The notes under the pieces are model-generated. The model worked only from the letters and a program-made list of their open reading frames with translations. It was not told the DNA's origin and did not search any database. A stretch of 64,000 bases of DNA from positions 57,200,049-57,264,048 of the forward strand of contig NC_092560.1 in assembly GCF_037038585.1 (NCBI RefSeq). The letters are read 5' to 3'. Below are positions 1 to 13,690 of this stretch, one piece after another (within the stretch, counting starts at the first letter, position 1; every line of letters begins with the position of its first letter). The stretch comes from Patagioenas fasciata. Taxonomy: Eukaryota > Chordata > Aves > Columbiformes > Columbidae. A program made the translations under genes and the position numbers.

Positions 1-869
1 GAAGAGAATAGGCAAAATTGAAAACACTGGGAGCACAAAACATTAGAGAACAAGCCAAATACAACAAGCAGATAAACCATAGGTTTATTTACCTGAGAAA
101 TGCTTCGGCAGGTGAACTGTCGTTACTGGAGGGCAGGCAGTGCTATATGAAGGGACAACAATATTCACTTCACTTTGAGATAGACCACAGGATTCATCAT
201 CCTAAGGTACAAAACTCAAAAAGTCTGATGTAAATGCCTTGCACATTACAGTGTATGATTAGAGCTCATTTCTAGCCATTATTATCAACATTATGGGAAA
301 TAAGCACAGGCTCTCACGCAAGATGATATTACTTGGCAACTGCTATGGGGCAGCAGTTGGGCAAGGCACTCAAAAATGTGTAAAGAAACCATACTCAACA
401 AAAAAACAGAAACCATCTCTGAGCCACTAATGCTCTATCAAGTTAACCTTGTTTTGAATGTTCCTGCAGTTGCAAAAGGTTTTTCAGTTGAAAGGTCAAG
501 CTAATTTTAACCATTATTTCCTGTTTCTGACCAAATGATTTGGTCAGGCTGGTTCAGGCCTACTCTTTTCTATTTAAAAAACGAGGAAGAATCCTGCTGA
601 ATACAGTAATTGTTAATAAAAGCCAGCATGCACTTCACAGATGAATAAGGTATTATGGTAGCCAAGATGTGAAATCTTGAAAGTTTCAGTACAATTCTCT
701 TATTCACAAGTACAATTACTTTCCAAAAAGCACAAGTAAAATGTTCCAAAATGTGTTTGATAAGACTAAATCCATGATCCCAGACATTTAGAACTCAACT
801 TGTTGTCTGTGCTTAGAGTTCAGAGTACAAACATGAAGGATATATTACCAGTGGAGTAATTTTTAATGC

Positions 870-970
870 ATATAGAGTACTTTTAGAGTATAGAGTAAAT
901 ATAGAGTAAATATAGTGAATATAGAGTAATACATAGAGTAATTTTTAACACATACGTACATACATACGTA
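870..970. repeat. Degenerate TATAGAGTA minisatellite followed by ACATACGT repeat
   Basis: Between about 870 and 944 the word (A)TAGAGTA(A) recurs about seven times with irregular spacers. It is followed by ACATACGTACATACATACGTA. The repeats are diverged and carry no gene. Confidence 0.7.
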
Positions 971-3189
971 TTTTAATAAATGCTTGGTTTCCACTCAGGA
1001 AGCCCCGTTTATCCTGACACTTTTGTCATTTCAGCTTAAGTTTTTTGTATTTTTCTCTGCTTGTCTGCTGAATTAACAGTGTCCTTTATGGAAATTATAT
1101 TACTATCATGTATCTTAGTGGGAGTGACAGCTACTGGCAGAGGATGGAGTATATAATAACCCTCTACCTATTTCCGGGATTTTAAATGGCTGATGGCTGC
1201 TAAGTGCACTGTTACAGCAAGTCACTCTGGGCTATTTTAATCACCTGCAAATGCAAGGAAAAGCATGTCCTGCTATAGTCTGCTTTCAGGGGAATTGATG
1301 TTGAACCTTTAAATTGATTTAAGAACAAAGCAGAGAGCTATCTGGGGCCATCGCGCTGTAGGTCACTGTCAGTCCTGGGTAGCAGAGGGCAGCAAGCTGA
1401 CTTTATAAGCCAGCATAAAACACATCTTTACATATGAGAGGTTGCACTGTGGATTAATATTATCCCTCCAAAACCAGGATTCAGGTTACAGCTGTTCAGC
1501 TACTTAGTCATGATTATCAGGGAGGTTGAATGTCTCTTCAGTAGTGCAGCAGCCAGTAAGCTACCAAACACCAAATGGATCTTCAGCTACATCTTTGTGA
1601 CAGACCTTGCTAGGCTAGGGCATTGGCTTGAGCATGGGAACCGGGTCTGGCCACCCCACATGCACAAGTATTGGCGTGCTCCCCAGCACAACTTCCTGCA
1701 CGTGTAAGACAGTGCCCAGGCACAGCCCTAGGGAAGCCACAGGACAGGGACCATTCACGGAAGACCGTATACAGAAGGCCATGCAGCTTCACTGGTAGGC
1801 TGTGATTTTTGCAGTATAAAGATCTCATCTAAATCCCAGATGTGATCTCCATGTTTGTCTGTGGAATGTCACCACAGACACAGGCAGGTGAGTGTGTGCC
1901 TCATCCTTGTCCTCAGTACCTCCCAGAATTACCCTGATCAGTGAATTTTCCAGCATTTGCCAGTTATTTTGCTAATGTGAGAAGACAAAGCTATGAAAGT
2001 TCTTTTTTCTCCGTTAAACTGCTGAAAATATTAGCTATGTAAATTGTGCAAGGTGTTTCCTTCACTCTGCACTGCCTATCAGGCAAAACCAAACAACCAA
2101 TCAAACCCAAACGAAAAAAACCAATACCACCACAACCCAAATTGGACAGAATGGGATGAGTGAAGGGAAAGCAGCAATTTCCACACATGGATATAGGAGC
2201 AATCAAGAGCATGGGTTATGAAACAGAAAAACTGACTGTGCTGCACTTCTGCAAAATAGTATCCACAGCATAAAGAACATCAAATGATTAACACCAACAT
2301 ACAAAAAAAGAGCAATACTTTGAAAAATGGGACCAGCTAAAACATGAAATCTAGAGCACAGCTGGGAAGACATACCACAGTCTTTCCAGTGCATACCAGA
2401 CTTGCAAAGCTTTGATTGCAGTCCTGACATGATGATCCTGCTTTTGGAAATTTATGAGCAAATTCAAAAGTATACAGAGGAGTCCAGTCAGCAAATACAG
2501 GCAGACATCCAGAAATTGTTTGAGGAAATATGAAAGAAAAAATGGGTTCATTTACCAAAAAGGGACTGGGAGGCAATACAATATTCTTCAAACATCTGAG
2601 AAGGAGGAAAATACGGAATTATTCTCTGTATTCACTGGAAATGAGGTTGGGAATGATGGGCTTATACTGCAGTAAAGTTTTGATCATGATGAAAACTCTA
2701 ACAGAAGGGCTAGTTAAGCATTAGGAATATCTGTCTGCGAATAGGCTGGACAGTAACCTGCAAGAAATATTCTTGATGTCGTTGATTCACTTCCTAATTC
2801 CAACTGGTTCCAGTTCAATGTTACCAACTACAGCTCTGCTATAAATCTCAAATTTGAAACTGTGAATGCATATACACTAAGTCTGGCACTATTTGCCTCC
2901 TTTCACCTTTAGGAGCTACTTACAGCTTTACATAACCTAGACCAGAGAAAAAGATGTCTCTGTTTCTCCAGAGGGTGGTTCACCAGCTGCAGCTGGAAGG
3001 AAGAGTTGCCAAGGCACAGTGTTCAAGCAGGATTGCTCTTGTCATGGAGTGGAGGATGCTGTGAAGGATGAGAAGTAATTTGCCATCCTTTCAGTTTCTG
3101 GTCTTCAGGCTAAAATGCCCATTTCAGTGATTTTCATGCTACACATACATTTGCTGGAACCAGAAAATGAAGGTTATGGATGTTTATTT

Positions 3190-3320
3190 GATTTTTTTTT
3201 TTTTATTAGGATATGAGGAGGAAAGAATATAATTTTGTACTTCCTTTTAATAGTCAGCCTCTAATTTTTTAAATTTTTTTAAATTTTTCAAATTTTTTTT
3301 TTTTTTTTTAAATTTCCTCC
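3190..3320. repeat. T-rich low-complexity stretch
   Basis: A T run, then repeated AATTTTTTTAAA blocks and a second T run of about 16. It could be a degraded poly(A) tail of an old reverse-strand retroposon, but no body is recognisable. Confidence 0.7.
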
Positions 3321-6300
3321 CTCCTCCCCGTTTTCCTGTGTTGCTTAATTCTTTAGAATTATAATTTCTTGCTGAAAGGTTTTCCTCAGTGCTGTTTGCT
3401 TATGATCTTAGAGCTTGGAGAGCCTTGCTTATTAAAGTGAGTCTTTATCACTGTCAAGGTTTTTGAAGCTTGAGGAAACACACTCCATTTTTCCATTACC
3501 CTGAAGGAACGCACACACTGAAAGGAACGATTAGGGCAACACAGCTGAAGTACATCCTCCAAGACAAAGGGAGGTCAAATTATATATCACAATTTGATAC
3601 AGAATATGAGTAGTCCTTGTCATCATTTCAAATCAGAGATACTTTGTCACCTATTAAAAACTGAGAAAAAGAAAACACAGTTGGGGCAGTCTTCAAATGC
3701 TCTGTTAAAATCAAATAACCTCCTTTTGTCCAGTATTTCTTTGTACATTTCCATAATATGAGGAGATAAAAATCCTATTTATGTCTTTCAGCAGCACAAC
3801 AAACATGTACCATCTGTAGATATAAATGTAGGGAAGCCTGGGGAATATGCAAACTTCGACTCAAGGTAAATTAATGGAAGCTCATTTTAGTATCACTGGC
3901 TCTTCTCTATATACTAAGCAAAACCTAAGAATGTAACTCGCATATTTATCCTGTCCACTATTTGCAAAAGTGCTCCTGGAAAGTGTCAGAATTTATTTAG
4001 ATGTCTGAAATAAGGGAAAAGGATTCATGATCTGCACTAGACAGTTGCAATAGTTATTCCAGCTCCTAGGCAACAGAAGCAAACCTAAATCTGATGAGGA
4101 ATCCGGGTCACTGCTGGATTTAGTAAAAAAAAAAAAAAAAAGAAAAATAATGAAGAAAATAAAAAGCCTGAATGTTTCATATTCTCTAATTGTGTTTCAT
4201 CATAGTTGCCCACAACTTCAAAGTAATCAGAGACTTGGAAATTGTTTCTGAATAAACAACTGAGCCATTGCAAGACACAGAGCTCTGCATCAGGAGTCCA
4301 TCTTGTATCAGCAAAGCCACCAGTTCCCCATGGCTTAGAGTTTACCCTGTAGGGAGTTTGTCCTTGCGAATAAAGCTTAGACATAGATATCTGCAGCAAT
4401 TAGCAAAGTTCTTTAATAAGGAAGAAAGCAACTTTCTCCAAAAGCTGCAGATCAGTCTGCTAAGTGTATAGCCCAAGGGTATAATGTCAGAAAGAGGTCT
4501 GGGTTTTGCAGGTAGGTATTTTAGCATGTAGGCCAGGGACTGATAAAACAGCCAGTTCCCACCATTAGAAAAGGGACTAACAGTAGAGAGAGGACTGATG
4601 ATCACACATGGATAATTTGGAGAGAGAACCAAATCACCAGGCACTGCAGAAGATGATTTAGCTTTCCTTTATAAACTGGTTTGCATTGTGAAAATGCCTG
4701 TGAAAGGCTGGTATTTGGCAAGACCAGGGTGCTGAGAAATGATAGAAACAGAAACTGGGAGGAAGCTGAGGTGCAGGAGAGGTTATGGTGCTCTTGAGAG
4801 TCCTATTGCTGTTCAAGGGCCTCTGGAGAAGCATTAAGTGTCACAAGTCCAAAAGAAGGGGCACTGGGGAGAATTGCAGCATGTGAAAGAGTTATAGCAG
4901 CACACTTATTCTACCGTTAAATTTTCCGGTTATCGTCCTTTAACAACCAGCCTATATTTTAAAATAGATCAGGCTTTAGAACCTTCTATGCACTGTTTCC
5001 CTAACGATATATCTTTTTTTTTTTTTAAATTACATAATATAGTTTTAAGTAAGGAGCTTACTAATTCTGCTCAATGAAACATAATGCGTGACTGAAGTAC
5101 ACTCTATCTTCTGTTTTGAGCAGATAATGAAGCCTTTATTACCTAACCAATTAATACTATTCAGGTAGACTGGCTTTTCCAAACTGAAGGTTTTTATTTT
5201 GGAGACATTCTATTCCATACAGGGATGGCATTATGGATACAACCTTTTGACATCTCTAGATCTGGGATCTAGATTATTATGCACTGTAGAAGTCTGACAT
5301 AACACTGAACACAGTGAACAAGATATCAGACAAATGCTACCAGACATGCAGGCTGCTACTCAAACCACCGCTATCCTTAAGATAAAGTTACTGCCTGAAA
5401 TGGCACCAAGGCACCACAACTTGTTCCTGCAGGAGAACCATAAAATGCAGACATGAGATGACTGGCCTGGTGGTGGCATAGAGCCTGGCATGGATGAGTG
5501 GGAAGGGGCCCCAAGGTTCTGATGCTTTCACCACCTGCTGTCACTGGATTCTTAGGTGGTCTCTGTCCAGATCCAATCTCTCCTCTTGGGGAAATATCCA
5601 TTAGAAACCCACAAACATCCCAACAGCTTGAGCCTATAAGCTGGTCCTCAGTGATACAACTGTCATTTTTGTGAAGAAGTGCTGAGAACAGCAAAAGTCA
5701 ATGCCAGGCACTGCCTTGTAACACTGGGGCAGTGCAAAATCCCATCCACGGGGCCTTCAAATGTTCACAAGTTGTGAAATCCTATTTGGAGTGTGCATTG
5801 TATTTGGAAACAAAAACATACACACAACTGCTCTAAAGGAGCACTCTCTTGTTTAGACACTGACCTTCTTTGGTTACCTATCTTCTGATCTACATGCAGC
5901 TTCAAAATCTCTCTTCTCCTTGTGCTCTCCAGCTAACTGCTGCCTCAGATATTTGCCACTTTCAACAAGTGACCTGAAAGGTGATTGCTCCTCTCTAATC
6001 TCTGCCATGTTCATCTGGCAGCCTCTATACCAAAATCAGCATTGTCCTACAACCCTCCGAAACATTTACTGCTACATCTTCCTGCACCATGTGGAATACA
6101 AACCTGGCATGGTACCCTAACCAAATGGCCATTTAATCGTCCACCACGTGGCTGCTTAGCTCTGCAAAAGAGAGAATTTGGAGCAGTTCTGTACAAGATT
6201 TCCAGCTAATGAGGACACTTGAAGGCTGCATGGGGTGGGTCCTCTCCCAGCCTGTGATCAAAATACTTAAATCATTTAAAGTTTGCTGGAAAAAAAAAAA

Positions 6301-8534
6301 ATGTTGTAGGTTACCTGCTGCTTTCTTAACTTGTGAAGACAACAGAAGTATCATGATATAAGATTACAATCATGACAATGAAACTTGACATTTTAGTTAT
6401 GCCTGAACTACTGTATGATGTTAGGGAACAGACTGTAACATATGGCATCTGACAATATTAGTAGGAGAAATAACTTGATTTGGGGCTTGGTTTTATTAAG
6501 TCTGCTCATAACAAGCAACAATTCTTGAAAGAGTTTTTGTATCAGAAAGTTAAGGGAAAGATTGTGAATGAATCCACATATCTTGTCTAGCTTCAAATGC
6601 AATATGAATGAATGGAATAAAATTTTCTGTTAAATTAGTAATTCTAAATGTAAGTTGTCTAATGCACGGTAAGAGCAATATAAAGACAAAGTACTGGCCT
6701 GGCTCTTTGGAGATAAAGATTCATGCTTTTGTTTGCTACACACTTCCTTTTTACAGTTATGTAAGTCACACTCAGTGTTGTCTTTGCAAACAAAAAGAGA
6801 AAAGAATGAATGAACAAATGAAACATTACTATCTTCGCATTCTTTGTTTTGCTTTGTTTTGGTTGTTTGTTTCTTTTGGAGGGGGCATTTGTTTTGTTTG
6901 TTGGGGAGGGGCTTGTTTATTGTGGGGTTTTTTTGTTGGTTTGAAAATATACTAAAAGGCATGAATTGCTCAGGACATAACAGCCTATGCAGTTCAAAAC
7001 ATGAATTTAGTGTTTGCAAACTGGAGGTATTAGCACTTACGATTTGATTGTCCGTGTAGAAGTATGAGCTCCCTCTCAGTTAGCATGTGATGAGAGCAGT
7101 GCAAATTCACATCATAGCTAATAACTAAAAGATTATTTTTTAGCAAACCCCTCACCTATTGTTCCAAAGGGCATAGAAAAATGCATGTTCTTAAGCAGTT
7201 TCTTCTGCTGTATGAGGAAACGCTGCCAGTTTACTGTATTGGTACCCTTATGCCTGACTTAAAAAAATTTTAGGAGGAATCTGGACATTAGAGAGGAAGC
7301 AGATTCCCAATGAAATGAAAACTACTCTTATTTGAGCAGTTTTTTCCATTACAAGTCAAACAAATGTGGTGTGTTAGCACCCTTCCCCTGGGAAGTCCAA
7401 ACTGTGGCTGAGGACTTGAGTTTTGCCTCTCCTAGTCACACTAGTCTTCTCACCTGTACCTTTCTTTTTCTGGCCACCAGCAAAGAGCTACAGAATTGAG
7501 AAATCTGTATATCTAGCTGTCTTATAGGAGGTCTAAAATAAAAACCTTTCAGTTAAATATCCTCTGTTGACTATCAAATACTAAACCTCTCATCTGAACT
7601 TTAAGAAGAAAATCTTAATTCTATGGGCATTCTAGGAAGTATGATTTCATGTAAGTATTGCTTAGTCTAAGTCACCCATGCCTGGATAAAGTATGAAGTA
7701 TACTTCAGTAAAACTTCGGGCAGTTTCAAGATGAATACTGCAGGGACTAATTTAGGTTTCATAAGGAGAAAGTCATTTTTGAGGAGATAATTTTCTACCT
7801 GGTTATCTCTTTTATATTCAGCTCTGATTTTCAGGTAAAAGGCAATATGCATTTTATCAGATGTTTTTAATCCTACCTATTCAGGAAAGGAGGGAGTGTA
7901 TTTTGACAATGCCTCCTGGTGAGCAGGAAAAAGAACAGCTGAAGCCTGTCTAAAAAGTCCAGACAAATGGACATAGATCTCACACTGGAAGACAATCTTC
8001 TCTTGGCAGATTCTAACAACCAGAATACAAATGAGGTCTGGTCCTAAAGTCAGTTACTTTAATTCCTATTCAGGACCATGACATACCTTTTATTTGTTTG
8101 TTTTGTGTTTGTTGTTGATTTTTTTTTTTTGGACACATGATATTGCCAAAGGATTAAAAAACAAACCAGGATATTTGAACAATAACATGATTTGATAAAA
8201 TTTGCACCATTTCCAAACTTCAAATACAAGAAATAAAATTAAAAATAACCAAAAAAACCCAAACAAACATTTTCCATGCTTCATAATAGTTACCAAGAAA
8301 GTTACATTAAGCACAGCTGGGATGTCTCTTCACAGCCTAGAGAGATAGGGTGAAGGAGCCCTGAACTAGGCAAGAAGCAGGAAGGGAACACTCCAGTTGA
8401 AAGAGAAACCTCAATGTACTGTAGTTTCCTCCCTGAAAAAATGAGCTGTTGCAAAGGCAGTGAATCAAGGTCAGTAACATGGAGATGTCTTCTGAAGCAT
8501 TCCTCATCTGAGGGAAAGCTCTCCTAAACAAAGT

Positions 8535-9352
8535 CACAGCTGTTCCTGCTGTTCAGAGGGACCTGAACAAGTTCAAGAAGTGAGCTCATGAGGTTCAACA
8601 AGACCAAGTGCAAGGTCCTGCATCTGGGTTGGGGCAACCTCTGGTATCAACATAGGCTGGATGATGAAAAGATTGAGAGCAGCCCTGTGGAGAAGGACTT
8701 CAGGGTATTGCTGAACAAAAAGCTGGACATGACCTGGCAATGTGCGCTTGCAGCCCAGAAAGCCAACCAAGGCCAGCAGGTCAAGGGAGATGATTCTGGC
8801 CCTCTGCTCTGCTCTTGTGAGACCCCACCTGGAGTTCTGTGTCCAGCTCTGGGGCCCTCAGTACAAGAAAGACATGGACCTGTTGGAGAGGGTTCAGAGA
8901 AGGGACTCAAAAATGATTAGTGGGATGGAACACCTCTCCTGTCAGGAAAGACTGAGAGAGGTGGGATTGTTCAGCCTGGAGAAGAGAAAGCTCCACAGAC
9001 ACCTTATTGCAGCCTTTCAATACATAAAGAGGCTTATAAGAAAGATAAGGATGGACTTTTTAGGAGGGCCTGTTGTGATAGGACAAGGGGTCATGGTTTT
9101 AAACTAAAAGAGGGGAGATTCAAACTAGATATAAGGAAAATATTTTTTCTATGAGAATGCTGAAACACTGGCACAGATTGCCCAGAGACATGGTAGATGC
9201 CCCATCCCTGGAGACATTCAAGACCAGACTGGACAGGGCTCTGAGAAACCTGATCTAGTTGCAGATGTCCCTGCTCATTTCAGAGGGCTGGAGTAGATGA
9301 ACTTTGAAGGTCCTTTCCAACAAAAACTATTCTACAATTCTGTGATTCTGTG
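8535..9352 (+). mobile_element. CR1 LINE fragment, 5'-truncated, 3' end intact
   Basis: The start reads like the late part of CR1 ORF2: [17 protein letters not shown] in one frame (8588 on), then [20 protein letters not shown] and LREVGLFSLEKRKLHRHLI in another (8742-9107). A frameshift lies between them. The non-coding tail ends in the family's ATTCTGTGATTCTGTG-type 3' repeat near 9352. No intact reverse transcriptase remains, so the copy is dead. The left edge is approximate. Confidence 0.9.
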
Positions 9353-10617
9353 CCCACTATTACTCTGCCACAAGACACCATTAAAAAATTGTTCTTAGAT
9401 TAGACATCATCATACATAGATAATAAAACATGATGCTGCACAGTGCAAAAGAGTGACACTGTCTCTGTCACTCTCAGCCATTCTGTGGAAACTCTTTCAA
9501 TGCTATTGCCAATATGGCAATATTGATGACAGAATACAACCAGTACTGTAGGCTCTAAGGCAGATTTGTATTTCTCTCACAGTAAGGGAGCCTGTAGACT
9601 CATCCTTGAGAATGGAGAGTGTTGTCTGTTGCAAGTATTGTCCTGCTGCCCAGGCTACTGGCTAGTTTTGGGGTGCTGGCAGCTATGTTTTTGGAAGAAG
9701 GCAGCATATAATCCAGTTTTGAGACATATAACCATCCTGCTAGGTGCTGCTGGTAATTAAAAACTATGCTTTCTTCTCTCCACAATCTTATTGAGATGCT
9801 GGAAGGTCTTATACCTAGTTCCTGTGAAGACTGTGTTATTATGAACTCATTATATTGTTTATTTTTCTTAATATCATCATCAAAATAGTCAACCTACATA
9901 TTATTATGTTATTAGACTGTAACAGTCAAAACAATGAAGCTGTTTTGGAACAGTCACTAATACAACATGTATCTTTCTCTCTGTTCTTTCCATATTACAA
10001 CCAGTCTATTCAAAAGAAGAATAAAAGGCCTATTTTATGTTGTTTATTCTCCTGCAGGGTACACAGAAATACTGTGAACACAAATATCATCTCTTCCTAG
10101 AGGTTATGAGTGACTCCTCCTTCAAAAGAGGAAAAAACCCCAGGTGTTAGTATCCATGTGCATTGTGAGAAACAAAGGACTTCAGTAATTGTTAGAAAAG
10201 GACTTACATCTTATCTGCTCAGAAGCCTTTTTTTTCTCCAAGCTTTATTTGCCTGAATAAAATAATGTATTCCTTCCTTCTTTAAATTTTTAATCTGTGA
10301 TGTATTAATAACTCAATCTACCTGATACTCTGTACAGCAGTATGCCGCTAAAGAAGTCACCAAAAAAATAGCTCTTTCTGTCGTTGACTCTCCCCTATAG
10401 CTTTCCTGTTAGAGGAAAACACAACCACCACCATCCAATTTATCTGATCAACAGCTCTTCTTAAATATATGCCTACTTTGTATGCATGTGTTACTAAGGT
10501 GCTTACTGAAAATCATTAATTGTGCTAATAGACACACATATAAATTGTCCTTATTAGTCCATATACAGAGTTGCTACATCAGAGGCACTCTGGTATCTAA
10601 GTTTAAGCTATTGCTAG
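9353..10617. other. Gene-free spacer between the two + strand CR1 fragments
   Basis: AT-rich sequence with no recognisable element or frame. Confidence 0.6.
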
Positions 10618-11121
10618 ACATTGGAAAGGGACCTGGGGGTCCTGATGGACAACAGGCTTAACGAGTGAACAGTGTGCTGCTGCAGCAAAGGCAGCCAACA
10701 GGATGCTGGGCTGCGTCAACAAGCGCATCACCAGCAGAGACAAAGAAGTAATTATCCCACTCTACTCAGGGTTCATCAGGCCACACCTGAAACACTGCAT
10801 TCAGTTTTGGTCCTGGGTATACAAAATAGATGAGGATGAGCTGGAAAGGATCCAGAGAAGGTTCATGAAGGTGCTCAAAGGACTAAGAAGTTGCCATATG
10901 AGGAAAGGCTGAGAGAACTGGGCTTGTTCAGCCTTGAGAAAAGAAGGCTTAGGCGAGAACTCATCACCATGTTCCAGTATTTAAAGGGTGGCTACAAAGA
11001 AGATGGAGACTCCCTTTTTACAAGAAGTCACATGGAAAAGATGAGGGGTAACAGGTACAGGTTACTCCTGGGGAGGTTCTTATTTGACACATGAGAGAAA
11101 TTTTTCATGATGATGACAAAA
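10618..11121 (+). mobile_element. CR1-type LINE fragment, 5'- and 3'-truncated
   Basis: The sequence reads ERDLGVLMDNRL, then MLGCVNKRITSRDKEVIIPL, FIRPHLKHCIQFW and LRELGLFSLEKRRLRRELI across two frames. These are the conserved C-terminal ORF2 words of CR1 elements. It differs clearly from the copy at 8535, so it belongs to another subfamily or is older. Similarity fades around 11120, before the usual 3' terminal repeat. Confidence 0.85.
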
Positions 11122-11191
11122 AGCCATCAGAATGACTTACGGCAAGACAGTAAAAACTACTAGTGGCGCTGTCCTGTCCACTACTTGCCAG

Positions 11192-11264
11192 AAAAACAAA
11201 ACAAAACAAAACAAAACAAAACAAAACAAAACAAAACAAAACAAAACAAAACAAAACAAAACAA
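11192..11264. repeat. (AAAAC)n microsatellite
   Basis: About 14 near-perfect copies of a five-base unit, 70 bases after the end of the second CR1 fragment. The open frames across it (KTKQN repeats on +, FVLFC repeats on -) are artefacts. Confidence 0.95.
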
Positions 11265-11794
11265 TCCCCTGTGGATGGGAGAAAAGTTTCCTCATGTTTG
11301 TAGTTATGGTTTTCACAAGAAGATGTATGTTCTTCAGAACTGAGTGCCTGAGTGAGTTTATACAAATGTGGGAGTTTTGTGGAAAAGTCTGTAATGGATT
11401 TTTTAGTTACATGTTAAGAGTTTACAAGAGTAATGGTAATGATGAGTTTTTAAATGGTAGCTGGATGTATTTATTGGACTTGTCTGGAAGCAGCATTGCC
11501 AGCCATCACACATCTAGAGCTGGAGATGAACTGTCATACACTCCTCTTGGGAAACACTTAAATGACATGGCAGTTCAGCTCTTTTGAAGCCATTATGTCT
11601 TCCAAAAGAGATCATTGTTGGGAAGGAATCTGCAGAGATATCAGTGGGAATCACTCTCTAGGGAAGTGGGGAACCACTCTTTTGGGGATTGTCATACCCC
11701 CAAAAGGCAGAGGTATAAATTACATCTATTTGCCTTTAATTAAAAACCACACACAGAGTCTCTTAATATTATTTTCTTTCCCTTTGCATTATGT

Positions 11795-11872
11795 GTTTGT
11801 TTGTTGTTTTTTTTTTGGTGGTTTGTTTTCTTCTTGTTTTGTTTTGGTGGTTGGTTTGTTTGTTTGTTGTCA
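11795..11872. repeat. GT/T-rich low-complexity stretch
   Basis: TTTG, TTGG and GGTGG words with almost no A or C on the + strand. The lack of A removes stop codons and helps a 222-codon open frame to exist here by chance. Confidence 0.8.
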
Positions 11873-13505
11873 GCTAAAGCATTTTCATTGTGTTATAAGC
11901 AGGTTGTTGGAAGTTGCTGGCTGCAACCTATTGAAACAAGGCCCTAAGTGCATGGGGGATGGGGCAGTCAGGAACTGCCCAAACAGTGCCAGTGTACACC
12001 TGTTCAATTGCAAGGAGGTTACCGTGAGGAGGGTCATAGCTGAGGAACTGGAAGACGCAATGCCTGAAGAAAGGACCAGAAATTTATGTTGTCTAAAGTT
12101 CAATACAGTTTGGGAAAGAGTATGCACCATTAATTATTCCTTTCTCATACTGTTTGAAATAGAGTCCTGTTTAATGGTAAAAAAAAAGTATTTTGCACTC
12201 ATCAGTAAGATCCCTCCTGTCCCTCAGTGAATGAAGTCAGCCTGTGATAACTCCAAACAGCCAGACGAGTTCCGTTATTAATTGTTTTGCACCCTCCACA
12301 TCTGAGGAGCTGTGGCCCAATTGTGCACCCACATGCTCTCTGGCCCTGGCACCGTGTAACTCAGATGCCCTGAGCAATCAGTCAGCACATCCCTGCAGAA
12401 GCAAACCTTTCTCTCCAGTTTGGGAGGAAAATACTGGTTTTAGCCACAAGGCATGTGCACAACAAAATGTAACTAGAGATAAATACCTTACATTTTTCAT
12501 TCCTGAATCAATCTGTCTTTTGCTGTCCCTGAGAAAGGAATAGCTCATAATTTCCCATAAGATTACACAGCAGGTGATAGGATTTATTATCCCCTCTTCC
12601 CTGCAACTAATTTGAACATTAATGAATCAAAACTATTGAAGGAACGTGTAGCTGATGAGTATCTTAATAATTGCTATGTGGAGAGTATCTCAGCTCCCTC
12701 ACAGGCACTGTTTTGTTCCCTCAATGAAGTGGCTGTTTCATGAGTCACAGGATGATACCTGCAGAACAAGCAGCTGTATAATAATGTTCATGGAACAAGG
12801 TGTTTGCCAGTTCCTGAGCCTGCTGCTGTTTAGTGAGGTGTGCGCATGCTCTTCCCATAGTATTCTTCTCTTTCTAAACCCCTTGTAATTCAGTAAATCC
12901 TGCTTGATGCAGTGTCTAAGAGGACTGTTGAATACAGTGTTCTCATACAGCTGTGAGGGAAAAAGCTCCTAGGAGTTACTCCAGGAAAGAGTACTCACAT
13001 CTATTTGATACAAAACTTGTGAACCTTAAAATGCATCTGGTTTAGTGTCTAGCATCAACTTCTTGCAAAGCAACAACTTCTAATATAGTGTCTCCTCTGG
13101 ATTTATTGTATTGTTTTGTTCCTTCACTGGCTATACAGTTTGGTTACTCTCCCTCTCAGCGGATATTTAATTTTCTGTATGCTTCCACAGGTTTTGTCTC
13201 CTGATGTTTCCAAAGTTGGTTTTGAGATTTTTCCCAAGATTACTGCTGAGTGTGACTTTCTCTCCACTTGAAGATGCTTCTCTTCAAATTTTGTTGTAGA
13301 ACAAACTGAACAGGTTGAATTGATTCAAGATGGAGAGAACCCCAGGCAGCTGCTGGAAAGGGTTTAGGCTGCAGAGGAGGGTCTGAGAGCTGCCTGAGGG
13401 ACTGGCTCACGGAGGCCAGCCTAGTTTCAGAAATTAGTGAAGCAGAGGATATCACCCAAATAAAAATCATAAGAGGGACACAGAGACTAAGAGAAGGTAA
13501 GATAG

Positions 13506-13690
13506 ATTAAAAGCACAAAACAAAGCAAACAAAAAAACCAAACCAAATTAAAAAAAAATAACAAAAAACAATCACAACAAAACAAATAAAATACTAAACA
13601 AACAAACAAAACCCCCAAACAAGCAAAACCAAAACCCAAAACCAACCAAGCAACCAATCAAAAAAAACCAAACCAAAACAAATGAACCCC
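13506..13690. repeat. A/C-rich strand-asymmetric low-complexity tract
   Basis: About 185 bases made almost only of A and C (AAAC, AACC, CAAAA words) with few T or G. It resembles a decayed (AAAC)n or (AACC)n array, perhaps from a retroposon tail. Smaller tracts of the same kind lie near 2095-2140, 18554-18598 and 38318-38352. Confidence 0.8.

Larger units (their letters stand above)
1..8534. other. Gene-free stretch upstream
   Basis: No open frame here looks like a protein I know; the longest are 104-129 codons and read through low-complexity sequence. It holds the degenerate repeats at 870 and 3190, A runs near 4123-4141 and 6291, and a G/T-rich patch at 6840-6940. A somewhat more GC-rich patch at about 5400-5760 has a 105-codon - strand frame with no recognisable domain. 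Confidence 0.6.

Noticed and set aside
5377-5694. 105-codon - strand frame in a slightly GC-richer patch
   Set aside because: No domain, no signal for splicing or initiation that stands out, and no known homologue comes to mind.
11562-12230. 222-codon + strand open frame, the longest outside the CpG island
   Set aside because: It runs through a GT-rich low-complexity tract that lacks stop codons, has no recognisable domain or protein-like repeats, and lies beside a simple repeat. Most likely chance.
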